Source of the DNA: an uncultured Nioella sp.
GTDB lineage: Bacteria > Pseudomonadota > Alphaproteobacteria > Rhodobacterales > Rhodobacteraceae
Assembly: GCA_947495575.1 (NCBI GenBank)
Contig: CANLZL010000003.1
Coordinates: 1 to 64,000, forward strand
Length of the DNA: 64,000 nucleotides
Direction of reading: 5' to 3'
Shown here: positions 17,350 through 25,911 of the stretch, in pieces
Position numbering within the stretch: the first letter of the stretch is position 1
Layout of the letters: every line of letters starts with the position of its first letter
Notes under the pieces: model-generated
Database searches by the model: none
What the model was told of the DNA's origin: nothing
What the model saw: only the letters and a program-made list of their open reading frames with translations
Program-made: the position numbers and the translations under genes

Positions 17350-17837
17350 AATCCCAGCTCCGCTGCGATGAAATCTGCAATTCCGTCTGTGTCATCAAGT
17401 TGCAAAACCGGGCATGGCGCATCTGGTGCACTGTCTGAAGCGACGGCGCGGATCGTGGGATCGTCCTGCGCCAGCAAGGGCTGGCCGGTGGCCGCGCGGT
17501 GCGCCTCGATCTTTGGATGGGATTCACGTTTGAACCCTTCGACAAGGATCAGATCAACTGGCGAAAGCTGTTGCAGTAGGTCAGTCAGGTTTGGTTCCGG
17601 CGTGCCACGCAATTCGCTCATTAAGGCCCATCTGTTGGCCGAGCTCAGCAGAACCTGACTGGCACCGGCAACGCGGTGGCGATGGCTGTCCTTTCCTGGC
17701 TGATCCACGTCAAAGTTGTGATGCGCGTGTTTTATTGTCGAAACCGTCATGCCACGAGAGGTGAATTCGGTCACCAATCGTTCCATCAACCCGGTCTTGC
17801 CAGAGTTTTTCCAACCCGCAATGCCCCAAATATTCAT
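17346..17837 (-). CDS. mobB: Molybdopterin-guanine dinucleotide biosynthesis adaptor MobB
   Basis: A P-loop GTPase-like protein of 163 residues. The Walker A motif GWKNSGKTGLMERLV lies at residues 8-22, and TVSTIKHAHHNFDVDQPGKDSHRHRVAG is the MobB family signature. LILVEGFKRESHPKIE is its second conserved segment. MobB assists MobA and is thought to bind the cofactor or GTP. ATGA overlaps on both sides place it between mobA and moeA in one transcription unit. Confidence 0.94.
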   Translation of the reverse strand: MNIWGIAGWKNSGKTGLMERLVTEFTSRGMTVSTIKHAHHNFDVDQPGKDSHRHRVAGASQVLLSSANRWALMSELRGTPEPNLTDLLQQLSPVDLILVEGFKRESHPKIEAHRAATGQPLLAQDDPTIRAVASDSAPDAPCPVLQLDDTDGIADFIAAELGL

Positions 17838-18442
17838 TGCAGAAGCTCCTCGGCCCGGATCAGATCTTTGGGCGTATTGACGTTAAAGAATGGGTCAAAA
17901 GGATCATCGGGATAGGCTGCCAACGCAGTGCCATGACGATCTGTCCATATCACGACCTTGCGCACGCCCTCAGTCAGAGCCGCGCGCAGATCGTCGCGCA
18001 ATGAGACCGGCCAAAGGCCGAAAGTCGGCTGGCGCCAAAGCTTATCACCTGCTTTGGTTGCTGCCAGAGCAATCGGTTTTCCGTCTGCGTCCGCTGCGTT
18101 AACCAGAACTGCCACAAGATCTGCCGGGAATAGCGGCGTGTCCGCCGCCGCGGTCACGATATGGCTGGCCCCGCGGGCCGCGGCCCAATCCATCCCAGCC
18201 AGCACACCTGCAAGCGGGCCCGGATGGCCTGCTATGCTATCGGCCAGGACTGGCAGACCCAAATCGGAAAAGCGGGCCGCGTCGCCATTTGCGTTAAGCG
18301 CCAGTTTTTCGACCTGCGGTGCCAAACGATCAATGACATGTTCGATCAACGGGCGCCCAGCCAATGGCAACCGCCCTTTATCGCCCCCGCCCATGCGGGT
18401 TGCGAGGCCACCCGCAAGGATTACCCCCAAGGGCCGGCTCAT
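17834..18442 (-). CDS. mobA: Molybdenum cofactor guanylyltransferase MobA
   Basis: MobA transfers GMP to the molybdenum cofactor, giving the bis-MGD form used by DMSO-reductase-family enzymes such as formate dehydrogenase. The 202-residue protein opens with GVILAGGLATRMGGGDKGRLPLAGRPLIEHV, the nucleotidyltransferase loop, and AAADTPLFPADLV carries the metal-binding aspartate. FFNVNTPKDL is the usual C-terminal signature. It overlaps fdhD and mobB by 4 nt each. Confidence 0.94.
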   Translation of the reverse strand: MSRPLGVILAGGLATRMGGGDKGRLPLAGRPLIEHVIDRLAPQVEKLALNANGDAARFSDLGLPVLADSIAGHPGPLAGVLAGMDWAAARGASHIVTAAADTPLFPADLVAVLVNAADADGKPIALAATKAGDKLWRQPTFGLWPVSLRDDLRAALTEGVRKVVIWTDRHGTALAAYPDDPFDPFFNVNTPKDLIRAEELLQ

Positions 18443-19326
18443 TCCCCTGCTCCTTTTCGCCGACTACGCTTTGCTTCATCTGGTACATTTGCCAGATCGG
18501 CGTCGCGGATCAAACGCTCCTCACCTGCGAGACAGATGAACCTTTTGCCTTTCAGCCGTCCAATCAGGGTGAGGCCAATCTCTTGCGCGATTTCGACGCC
18601 CCAGGCCGTGAAGCCCGAGCGTGAGGCTAGCACCGGAATGCCCATCAGCGCGGTTTTGATCACCATTTCTGAGGTCAGGCGGCCAGTGGTGTAGAGGATC
18701 TTGTCGCCGGCACTTTCGCCGGTCTGGAACATCCAGCCTGCGACTTTGTCGACTGCGTTGTGGCGCCCGACGTCCTCCATATAGACCAAGGGCCGGTCAT
18801 GCCGACAAAGCACGGTGCCATGAATCGCGCCCGCCTCAAGATAAAGGCTAGGGGTGCGGTTGATCTGATGGCTGAGTGAGTAAAGCCACGAAGTGCGCAG
18901 CTTGGCGGCAGGTAGGTTCAGCCCCTCCAGCCCTTCCATCATATCGCCGAAGACAGTGCCAACGGCACAGCCGCTGGTGCGCGTCTTGCGCGCCAGTTTT
19001 ACCTCATGATCTGTTTCAACTTCGGTCCGGACAACCACAACGCCAAGTTCTTCGTCATAATCGACGCCTGTAACCACATCGCTATCGGCCAACATGCCCT
19101 GATTGCGCAGGAACCCAAGGGCAAGGTATTCCGGGTAATCCCCAATGGTCATCGCGGTCACGATCTCGCGCCGGTTCAAGTAGATCGTCAACGGGCGTTC
19201 CTCGACAACCGAGGTTTCAATCGCATCACCGTTTTCATCATACCCCGCGACCGTCCTGGTCAGCCCGGCCCTCGCCGGATCAGGCGCAATCACGTAACGT
19301 GATGTGAACTCATCAGAAACACTCAT
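18439..19326 (-). CDS. fdhD: Formate dehydrogenase accessory sulfurtransferase FdhD
   Basis: FdhD carries sulfur from IscS to the molybdenum cofactor of formate dehydrogenase. The protein of 295 residues has VVEERPLTIYLN near the start, TSGCAVGTVFGDMMEGL in the cysteine loop, and DVGRHNAVDKVAGW plus SEMVIKTALMGIPVLASRS in the body, all family signatures. The loop has a single cysteine where many family members have a CxxC pair. ATG 19326 is used; 19332 is also possible. First gene of the Mo cofactor operon; the azlC gene is divergent 58 bp away. No fdh structural gene is in the window. Confidence 0.93.
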   Translation of the reverse strand: MSVSDEFTSRYVIAPDPARAGLTRTVAGYDENGDAIETSVVEERPLTIYLNRREIVTAMTIGDYPEYLALGFLRNQGMLADSDVVTGVDYDEELGVVVVRTEVETDHEVKLARKTRTSGCAVGTVFGDMMEGLEGLNLPAAKLRTSWLYSLSHQINRTPSLYLEAGAIHGTVLCRHDRPLVYMEDVGRHNAVDKVAGWMFQTGESAGDKILYTTGRLTSEMVIKTALMGIPVLASRSGFTAWGVEIAQEIGLTLIGRLKGKRFICLAGEERLIRDADLANVPDEAKRSRRKGAGE

Positions 19327-19384
19327 TTGCATCCCATCCAATTGCGTCCTATGGCGGATATCAGAGCCAATCTAGGTCCCCGCC

Positions 19385-20089
19385 ATGCCAAGCACCACCA
19401 CCAAAAACACCTTTGTCGCAGGCATTCGCACTGCCCTGCCCTTTGCCATCGTTGTGACGCCCTTTGCCATGGCCTTTGGCGCCGTTGCGGCTGAGGCCGG
19501 GCTGAACATCGCGCAAGTCATGGGATTTACGGTGCTGGTCATAGCAGGGGCGGCACAATTCACAGCGCTGCATCTGATGCTGGACCAAGCGCCTACCATC
19601 ATCGTGCTTCTGTCGGCCCTGGCGGTCAATCTGCGCATGGCCATGTATGCAGCGACCCTCGCGCCCCATATCGGCGCGGCCCCGTTATGGCAGCGGCTGA
19701 TGGTGGCCTACGGAAACTTCGACGCGACATTTGCCATGTCGATGGCGAACTACGAGGCCGAGCCTGATCAGAGCCCACCCGAAAAGGCCCTGTTCTTTCT
19801 TGGCACCTGCGCATTCCTATGCCCTATTTGGTTTGTCGCCAGCTATCTGGGCGCGATCCTTGGGGCGGTGATCCCAGCCGAGATCGGTCTGGATTTCGCG
19901 GTTCCGATCCTCTTCATATCCTTTGTTGCACCTGCCTTGCGGACATTTGCCCATGTGGCCGCGGCGGCCGCATCGATCATATTGTCGCTGAGCTTCGCTT
20001 GGGTGCCCTACAACCTGTGGATTCTGGTCGCGGGCATTGGCGGTATGATGGTCGGAGCCGAAGTTGAACGGCGGAGGGCAAAACCATGA
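19385..20089 (+). CDS. azlC: AzlC-family branched-chain amino acid export protein
   Basis: A polytopic protein of 234 residues in the AzlC family (large subunit of an exporter for branched-chain amino acids and analogues). The opening TRTALPFAIVVTPFAMAFGAVAAEAGL and NLRMAMYAATLAPHI are its conserved segments. About six membrane segments can be seen. The stop overlaps azlD by 4 nt (ATGA). The substrate is inferred from the family only. Confidence 0.9.
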   Translation: MPSTTTKNTFVAGIRTALPFAIVVTPFAMAFGAVAAEAGLNIAQVMGFTVLVIAGAAQFTALHLMLDQAPTIIVLLSALAVNLRMAMYAATLAPHIGAAPLWQRLMVAYGNFDATFAMSMANYEAEPDQSPPEKALFFLGTCAFLCPIWFVASYLGAILGAVIPAEIGLDFAVPILFISFVAPALRTFAHVAAAAASIILSLSFAWVPYNLWILVAGIGGMMVGAEVERRRAKP

Positions 20090-20415
20090 TCGGATGGTCA
20101 GATGCCTCGATATGGACGATCATCATCGTCCTTGGGATCGGTACATTTCTGATCCGCTATTCATTCCTTGGCCTTTTGGGCGGTCGCGATTTGCCGGAAT
20201 GGGTATTGCGACATCTGCGCTATACGGTCGTGGCGATCCTACCTGCACTGGTTCTGCCCATGATCCTTGCCCCAAGCGCGGCCACCGGCAGCCCTGAACC
20301 TGCCCGGATTGCGGCCGCAGCCGTGGCATTGGTCGTCGGCTACCTGACACGGCACGGGATTGCGACGGTCCTTGCGGGCGTCGCAACCTTTGGTGCGCTG
20401 CAATGGCTGCTTTAG
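20086..20415 (+). CDS. azlD: AzlD-family small subunit
   Basis: A 109-residue hydrophobic protein (three to four membrane segments; [23 protein letters not shown], then [18 protein letters not shown]) that is the usual partner of AzlC. It overlaps azlC at its start and the convergent mscL by 4 nt at its end. Confidence 0.88.
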   Translation: MIGWSDASIWTIIIVLGIGTFLIRYSFLGLLGGRDLPEWVLRHLRYTVVAILPALVLPMILAPSAATGSPEPARIAAAAVALVVGYLTRHGIATVLAGVATFGALQWLL

Positions 20416-20846
20416 CCCGCCTTTTTCAGCTGGTCCCGGATCTCCATCAGGATATCAAGCTCTGAAGGACCGGGATCTTCTGCCGGCGCTTCTTCTACGG
20501 CTTCTTTGGCCTCAGCTGCGTCTTTGATTTTATTGATCGAGCGCACCAGCATGAAGACGACAAAGGCGATGATCAGGAAATTGATAATCGCCATGATGAA
20601 AGCGCCGTAAGCGAAGGTCGCGGCCCCAGCCTCCCGCGCGGCATCAAGCGTTGCAAACTCACCATCCCCCATCGCGTAAAACAGGTTCGAGAAATCGATC
20701 CCACCAGTAAAAATACCGATAAAGGGTTGGATCAGGTCATCAACTAACGATTTTACGATCGCTGTAAAAGCCGCCCCGATAATGATCCCCACTGCCATGT
20801 CCATGACATTGCCACGGGCAATAAAATCTTTGAATTCTTTCAGCAT
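20412..20846 (-). CDS. mscL: Large-conductance mechanosensitive channel MscL
   Basis: A 144-residue channel protein that opens under extreme membrane tension and releases solutes after hypo-osmotic shock. [35 protein letters not shown] is the N-terminal helix and TM1 signature, with TM2 at [20 protein letters not shown] and the C-terminal acidic helix. ATG 20846 is used; the track ORF continues upstream to 21038 without homology. The 100 bp upstream contain no gene. Confidence 0.96.
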   Translation of the reverse strand: MLKEFKDFIARGNVMDMAVGIIIGAAFTAIVKSLVDDLIQPFIGIFTGGIDFSNLFYAMGDGEFATLDAAREAGAATFAYGAFIMAIINFLIIAFVVFMLVRSINKIKDAAEAKEAVEEAPAEDPGPSELDILMEIRDQLKKAG

Positions 20847-20949
20847 TCTGCGCGTTCTCCCTCGCTGCTTCGCCCCTCTCCCCGGGGCAAAGTGGCGACA
20901 TATAGCCATAGCGACGCGCCGCTGTCTCGATATTTTGGATAACGTCGGG

Positions 20950-21396
20950 TCAGCTGGGAAGCGTGCCGGACAGCACATATTGCAGGATTTGAACGACTTG
21001 CTTGGGGGTTTCAACGACGGCCAACGCCGCTGCATCAACTTCTTTCAACGCATGTTGGTGATCTGCCCCATGCATGACTATCAGGGATTTTCCCAAGGCA
21101 GCAGCATATCCCGCGTCAAAGGCTGCATTCCATTGCTTGTATTTTTCGCCAAATCGCACGACGACGATGTCGGCCTCCTCGATGCCTTTGCGAGTGCGTA
21201 TAGCATTCAGTTTTGCACCCTTATGGTCGTGCCAAAATTTGGTTGCCTCTGCGCCCATAATGGCAATGCCGCAGTCGTCGGATGCCGCATGATCTGTTAC
21301 CGGCGCGGAAAAGGTGACGTCCAGGCCCTTGGCCCCGTCAATAATCTGCTCGCGCCAATCGGTGTGAATCTCTCCGGACAGATAGACTTTCAACAT
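20950..21396 (-). CDS. YtoQ family protein
   Basis: A 148-residue protein beginning [18 protein letters not shown], with [14 protein letters not shown] and [42 protein letters not shown]. This is the YtoQ family, related to nucleoside 2-deoxyribosyltransferase-like folds; the biochemical role is not known to me. ATG 21396 is chosen because the family starts there. It is followed, 100 bp away, by mscL on the same strand. Confidence 0.85.
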   Translation of the reverse strand: MLKVYLSGEIHTDWREQIIDGAKGLDVTFSAPVTDHAASDDCGIAIMGAEATKFWHDHKGAKLNAIRTRKGIEEADIVVVRFGEKYKQWNAAFDAGYAAALGKSLIVMHGADHQHALKEVDAAALAVVETPKQVVQILQYVLSGTLPS

Positions 21397-21484
21397 GACG
21401 CTCTCCTTGACTGATCCAGACATGTTTCGGGGTGCGGGGGAGGTTTCCCCGCAGATCGGCGCGCAACAGCGCTACGATCCCTCC

Positions 21485-23905
21485 TTAACCGCGTAGAACA
21501 CCGCCGGTGGCCTTGCCCACTTTCTCGACGATCTTGGCGGCGACCGCTTCGATCTCTTCCTCGGTCAATGTCTTGTCGCGTGGTTGCATCCGAACGCTCA
21601 GCGCAATGGATTTCTTGCCTTCCCCCATCTGGGCCTCAGCCTTTTCGCCGGTGAACTCGTCAAAGATTGAAACGGCTTCAATGAGCTTTTTGTCTGCACC
21701 CGAGGCGGCATTGGCCAGGTTGATGGCCTCAACATCCGCATCAACGACAAAGGCGAAATCGCGTTCGACGGCCTGCAGGTCGCTAACTGCCATCGCACCA
21801 CGTGACGCCGATTTGGCGCGCGGCAACGGAATCTCTTCCGGGAAGAGCGTAAAGGCCATTGCAGGGCCTTTCACGTCCATCGCTTCCAACACTTTGGGGT
21901 GCAACTCGCCAAAGATGCCCAACACCTTCTTCGGACCAAGGCAGATCACCCCATGACGTCCGGGATGAAACCAGCCCGGACCTGTCCGCAGGATCTGCGC
22001 CTTGGCCGGTGCCCCCATAACCGACAGGGTCGCCTCGGCATCTGCCTTGGCATCATATAGGTCAACCGCGCGCCGCGACCCGAAGGGATCGCGCGCCGCG
22101 TTATGCCCAACCAGAATACCGGCGGCCTGCAGGTGTTGCTCACCCGGTTCTCCGCCTTGGAAGGCAGCGCCCACTTCAAACAGCGCCATGTCCATCATGC
22201 CACGCGCCTGATTGCGGGCGGCCGCTTGCAAAAGACCCGGCAAGAGCGAGGGGCGCATGTGGCTCATCTCGCTGGAAATCGGATTTTCCAGCATAACCTC
22301 ATCGGTCCCACCACCAAAGAGCGCGGCAGCTGCCTGATCAACGAAGCTATAGGTCACACATTCATTATAGCCGAGGCCTGCCAAGGTCCGGCGGGCCATC
22401 CGTTCGCGTTTTTGCATTGGCGTCAGAACCGCTGCGGGCACACCAGCCTGAGGGCGCGGCATTGGCACCGGCTTAAGGTTGCTGAGCGAGGTGATCCGCG
22501 CAACTTCTTCGACAAGATCGGCCTCACCTTGTACATCGCGACGCCAGCTTGGCACCCACACCTCAAGCACGTCACCTGCGCCGGTCGCGGAAAAGCCAAG
22601 CTCGGTCAGGATGCGCACCTGTTCGTCTTTGGCAATTTCCATGCCCACAAGGCTGACCACGCGTTTGGTATCCAGCGGATAAGAACGCGCAGTGTTCATC
22701 GCGGCGCCCGCTTCCACTACGTTTGAAGCTTCCCCACCGCAGATTTCAAGGATCATTTGCGTCGCCGCTTCAAGCCCGGGACGCGTATATTCAGGATCGA
22801 CACCGCGTTCAAAACGGTACCGGGCATCTGAGTGGATCTTCAGGTCACGACCGGTATAGGCGATGCGCACCGGATCCCACCACGCGCTTTCGAGGAAGAC
22901 ATTTACAGTCTCGTCGGTACAGCCCGTTGGATCACCGCCCATGATCCCGGCAATGCTCTCAGCGCCTTCGCTGTCCGATATGACAAGCTGACCAGCCGCA
23001 AAGGAATATTCCTTCTCATCCAGGGCCTGCAGCGTCTCACCACCTGCAGCGCGATGAACGCGCAGATTGCCTTTGACTTTATCGGCATCAAAAACGTGCA
23101 GGGGCCGGTTCTGATCATAGGTAAAGAAGTTCGTGACATCGACGAGTGCGGAAATCGGCCTCAGACCAATTGCGCGTAGACGATCCTGCAACCATTTCGG
23201 GCTAGGTCCGTTCTTGACGCCTTTGATCAGTCGACCGGTGAAATGCGGGGCATCATCCAGCGAGTCTTTGTCGATAGTGACATCGATCGGGCTGGCAAAG
23301 CTGCCCGGCACAACCACATCTTCCTGCGGTTTCAAAGTACCGAGGCCTCGTGCGGCTAGATCGCGGGCCACTCCGCGCACGCCAAGCGCATCCTGACGGT
23401 TGGGAGTAATTGCGATCTCAATGACGGGATCGACCTTGGAAGGGTCATTGGCGGCAAGCCAATCCACGAAACGCTCACCGACATCGCCAGAGGGAAGCTC
23501 GATAATACCATCGTGCTCGTCGCTCAACTCCATTTCGCGCTCGGACGCCATCATGCCGTGACTTTCAATGCCACGGATTTTGCCGACACTGATTGTGGTG
23601 TCGATGCCCGGAACATAGACGCCGGGTTTGGCAATCACGACGGTGATGCCTTCGCGAGCATTCGGCGCGCCGCAAATGATCTGTTTCTGGCCCTCATCGG
23701 TCGCAACCTGACACACACGCAGACGGTCTGCATCGGGGTGTTTCTCGGCGCTTACCACTTTGCCGATGGTAAATTCTTTCAGACGCGAGGCACGGTCTTC
23801 GACTTCTTCGACCTCCAAACCGATATCGTTCAGAACCTCGCAGATTTCCTCCAGCGTGGCCTCAGTTTCGAGATGATCTTTCAACCAAGAGAGGGTGAAT
23901 TTCAT
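21485..23905 (-). CDS. pheT: Phenylalanine-tRNA ligase beta subunit
   Basis: An 806-residue beta subunit of the bacterial alpha2-beta2 PheRS. It has the N-terminal tRNA-binding domain (IGKVVSAEKHPDADRLRVCQVATDEG), the B3/B4 editing domain (DARYRFERGVDP), the B5 domain and the C-terminal anticodon-binding ferredoxin-fold domain (DKTLTEEEIEAVAAKIVEKV). Usual length for the family. It lies downstream of pheS on the same strand but with three other genes between, so pheS and pheT are not one simple operon here. Confidence 0.96.
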   Translation of the reverse strand: MKFTLSWLKDHLETEATLEEICEVLNDIGLEVEEVEDRASRLKEFTIGKVVSAEKHPDADRLRVCQVATDEGQKQIICGAPNAREGITVVIAKPGVYVPGIDTTISVGKIRGIESHGMMASEREMELSDEHDGIIELPSGDVGERFVDWLAANDPSKVDPVIEIAITPNRQDALGVRGVARDLAARGLGTLKPQEDVVVPGSFASPIDVTIDKDSLDDAPHFTGRLIKGVKNGPSPKWLQDRLRAIGLRPISALVDVTNFFTYDQNRPLHVFDADKVKGNLRVHRAAGGETLQALDEKEYSFAAGQLVISDSEGAESIAGIMGGDPTGCTDETVNVFLESAWWDPVRIAYTGRDLKIHSDARYRFERGVDPEYTRPGLEAATQMILEICGGEASNVVEAGAAMNTARSYPLDTKRVVSLVGMEIAKDEQVRILTELGFSATGAGDVLEVWVPSWRRDVQGEADLVEEVARITSLSNLKPVPMPRPQAGVPAAVLTPMQKRERMARRTLAGLGYNECVTYSFVDQAAAALFGGGTDEVMLENPISSEMSHMRPSLLPGLLQAAARNQARGMMDMALFEVGAAFQGGEPGEQHLQAAGILVGHNAARDPFGSRRAVDLYDAKADAEATLSVMGAPAKAQILRTGPGWFHPGRHGVICLGPKKVLGIFGELHPKVLEAMDVKGPAMAFTLFPEEIPLPRAKSASRGAMAVSDLQAVERDFAFVVDADVEAINLANAASGADKKLIEAVSIFDEFTGEKAEAQMGEGKKSIALSVRMQPRDKTLTEEEIEAVAAKIVEKVGKATGGVLRG

Positions 23906-24057
23906 CGCTCTTATCCCTTCGCGTCTATACCGCCCCGCGATTAGCGCATGTCGCGCCTGAAGGGAAGGCGCGCACGACCCGGATTGAACTATATGACGCC
24001 GCCAAACGACATACAGGTGATGTTGCGGGGGTCCTTACCCCCAGAAAGGAGTCTGTT

Positions 24058-24678
24058 ATGACCCCCAAATCCCTATTGGCGGCCGCAATAGCCGCAACAC
24101 TGGCCGCGTCCGCGGCCCAAGCCGATATGTTTATCGTCCAGCAAGGCCCCACCGGATCCTTCAGCGGCTATGTTCCAAGTCTCCCCTCAGGCGCCCCTGG
24201 CTCAGGCTTTGACATGGCCACTGGTTTCATTGCTGATATGGCCGCCACCCGGATGCCCGGTTTCCACCACGACCTGTTGGTACCAGCCGCGCCCGCGGGC
24301 TTAGTACCCGATGCCGACACTGCGTATGATGAGATCAGCTTTGCTGGCGATTGGCAGATGGTTGAGGCACCCGGCATGACTGTCGAAGACCTTGTGATCA
24401 GTGATTTGCCTAACGCCACTTTCTCAATCGACGCGATGGGCGAGTTCACAGGCTATGCTGGATGCAATCGCATTTTCGGCACTTTGAATCAACAGGGCGG
24501 TGCCTTGGTTGAACCGATGGTTGCCATGACACAGATGGCTTGCCCCGGTCTTGTTGGAAATCAGGAACGCGCTTTGACCCAAGCATTACAGGATGCCGCG
24601 ATGTTTGCTCATGCGGGCGACATTTTGGTTCTTCTTGACGCGGAAGGTGACAAATTAGCCGAATTTCGGGCGATGTAA
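24058..24678 (+). CDS. Secreted META-domain (HslJ-like) protein
   Basis: A 206-residue exported protein with a Sec signal (MTPKSLLAAAIAATLAASAAQA) followed by a low-complexity linker and a META domain at about residues 90-206. The domain signature is in TGYAGCNRIFGTLNQQGGAL and MTQMACPG. META-domain proteins such as HslJ are linked to novobiocin resistance and envelope stress; the role here is unknown. AAAGGAG precedes ATG 24058. It lies on the opposite strand between pheT and pheS. A paralogue follows 149 bp downstream. Confidence 0.85.
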   Translation: MTPKSLLAAAIAATLAASAAQADMFIVQQGPTGSFSGYVPSLPSGAPGSGFDMATGFIADMAATRMPGFHHDLLVPAAPAGLVPDADTAYDEISFAGDWQMVEAPGMTVEDLVISDLPNATFSIDAMGEFTGYAGCNRIFGTLNQQGGALVEPMVAMTQMACPGLVGNQERALTQALQDAAMFAHAGDILVLLDAEGDKLAEFRAM

Positions 24679-24702
24679 TCCGTTTCTGACGTCATCATTA
24701 TT

Positions 24703-24743
24703 CGGCGCGCCCTGCAACAGCGAGGCGCGCCGGTTCTTTTTTT
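24703..24743 (+). terminator. Terminator after the first META gene
   Basis: CGGCGCGCC pairs with GGCGCGCCG around a 12-nt loop and is followed by TTCTTTTTTT, about 25 bp after the stop codon. Confidence 0.9.
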
Positions 24744-24827
24744 GAAAGTCTTTGAACCATTTGGCTGCCTTCCACGACACATAGAGGACTAGTGCAGGGA
24801 CGCACTGCTATTGAAAGGAGCCTTATG

Positions 24828-25361
24828 ATGTCTCCCAAATTGACCCTTGCGGCTCTGATCGCTGCGATACTCACCACCTCAGGCGCCCTGGCCGATACCG
24901 GAGCTCTGCCTCAAAACAACGACGCCCCTGATCAAGCAACCTTGCCAATGCAGGCCTTTGCCCGTGAAGATGTCGCGACTATGGATGACGGCGCTGCCTC
25001 TCCTACATGGATCAGCTTCGCAGGCAACTGGCGCCTTGTCGAAGTAATGGATTTTCATGGCTCGCCCATGGATTTGAACGGCGGCTACTATTCTGATGCC
25101 TATCTTTCGGTTTTCGAAGACGGCCTTTTCGCTGCCGATGCCGGATGCAATCCGATCCAAGGCGATCTGAATTTGGAATACGGTGTATTGTCGACCGATG
25201 TCGAATTGGGAAACCAGATCATGTGTTTTGTTGGCATGGATCTTGAAGCGGCCCTGGCCAACGCAATCGACCGTGCCTTCATGTATGCCCATGGCGGAGA
25301 AATGTTGGTTCTGCTTAGTGCAGAGGGCAACAAGCTGGCCCGGTTTGAAGCAGCTGACTAA
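24828..25361 (+). CDS. Second secreted META-domain protein
   Basis: A 177-residue exported paralogue of the preceding gene: signal peptide MSPKLTLAALIAAILTTSGALA, then a META-like domain with DAGCNPIQGDLNLEYGVLS and LVLLSAEGNKLARF. Compared with the first copy, the TxMAC motif is altered to NQIMC, so the domain has drifted. AAGGAG fits ATG 24828 better (7-nt spacing) than the ATG at 24825. It ends in a strong terminator and is transcribed separately from the first copy, which has its own terminator. Confidence 0.82.
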   Translation: MSPKLTLAALIAAILTTSGALADTGALPQNNDAPDQATLPMQAFAREDVATMDDGAASPTWISFAGNWRLVEVMDFHGSPMDLNGGYYSDAYLSVFEDGLFAADAGCNPIQGDLNLEYGVLSTDVELGNQIMCFVGMDLEAALANAIDRAFMYAHGGEMLVLLSAEGNKLARFEAAD

Positions 25362-25389
25362 TCCCCTAACACGTCCCGTACCGAGTGCT

Positions 25390-25425
25390 GCGGCCCCTTT
25401 TAGCTGGAAGGGGCCGCCTTTTTTT
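25390..25425 (+). terminator. Terminator after the second META gene
   Basis: GCGGCCCCTT and AAGGGGCCGC form a 10-bp stem with an 8-nt loop, followed by CTTTTTTT. It is 28 bp beyond the stop and adjoins the 3' end of the convergent secreted-protein gene. Confidence 0.92.
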
Positions 25426-25828
25426 AACGCGCGATGGCTCGCATGGAATAGCCTACTTCCCAGAAACAATCCCCCAATGTGAGAGTGAAGGATGTTGGGA
25501 ATGACGGGTTGTCAAAGGCAACCAATGCCCGGCCCCACGTCAGGCTTGCAAACTGGCCCGGCCGCGCCAATGCCGCGCTGCATTGCATATCGCTTTCACC
25601 GATCCAATAGGCCTCGTGGGTGTAACGTTCGTCGACGTTTCCGGCTAGATCGGGAATGACCAACTCAGCTGGCGTTCCGTCGGGATGCGTAAACGAGATA
25701 ATCGCAGCGCCGAATTCATCAGCCTGATAGACAAGTTCGCCGGAATCGGAATCCCACACTTCATCAGCTTGGGTCGCAGGAGCAAATAGAACGAGAGCGG
25801 CGGCGGCCGCAGCAAGTGATTTTAACAT
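25424..25828 (-). CDS. Small secreted protein of unknown function
   Basis: A 134-residue protein with a Sec signal peptide (MLKSLAAAAAALVLFAPATQA) and a mature region rich in beta-strand residues: VWDSDSGELVYQADEFGAAIISF, two cysteines (SDMQCSAAL and LGDCFWEVGYS) that may pair. I do not recognise a family. ATG 25828 has AGGAAA upstream; the track ORF starts at 25870 in a divergent regulatory region. An inverted repeat (25848-25868) lies upstream. It is on the same strand as pheS, which ends 84 bp upstream. Confidence 0.75.
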   Translation of the reverse strand: MLKSLAAAAAALVLFAPATQADEVWDSDSGELVYQADEFGAAIISFTHPDGTPAELVIPDLAGNVDERYTHEAYWIGESDMQCSAALARPGQFASLTWGRALVAFDNPSFPTSFTLTLGDCFWEVGYSMRAIAR

Positions 25829-25847
25829 ATGACGCGCTTTCCTGTTT

Positions 25848-25868
25848 GATAAACAGGCAGAGTTTATC
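25848..25868. repeat. Inverted repeat upstream of the small secreted-protein gene
   Basis: GATAAAC-N7-GTTTATC is a perfect 7-bp dyad 20-40 bp upstream of ATG 25828. A second overlapping dyad, CCTGTTT-N3-AAACAGG, lies at 25841-25857. The overlapping arms suggest a regulator-binding region or alternative hairpins in an A/T-rich leader. Confidence 0.5.
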
Positions 25869-25911
25869 ACTGTTCTAAAATAAAAATAGTCACACCAAAC
25901 GTCGTCTGAAT

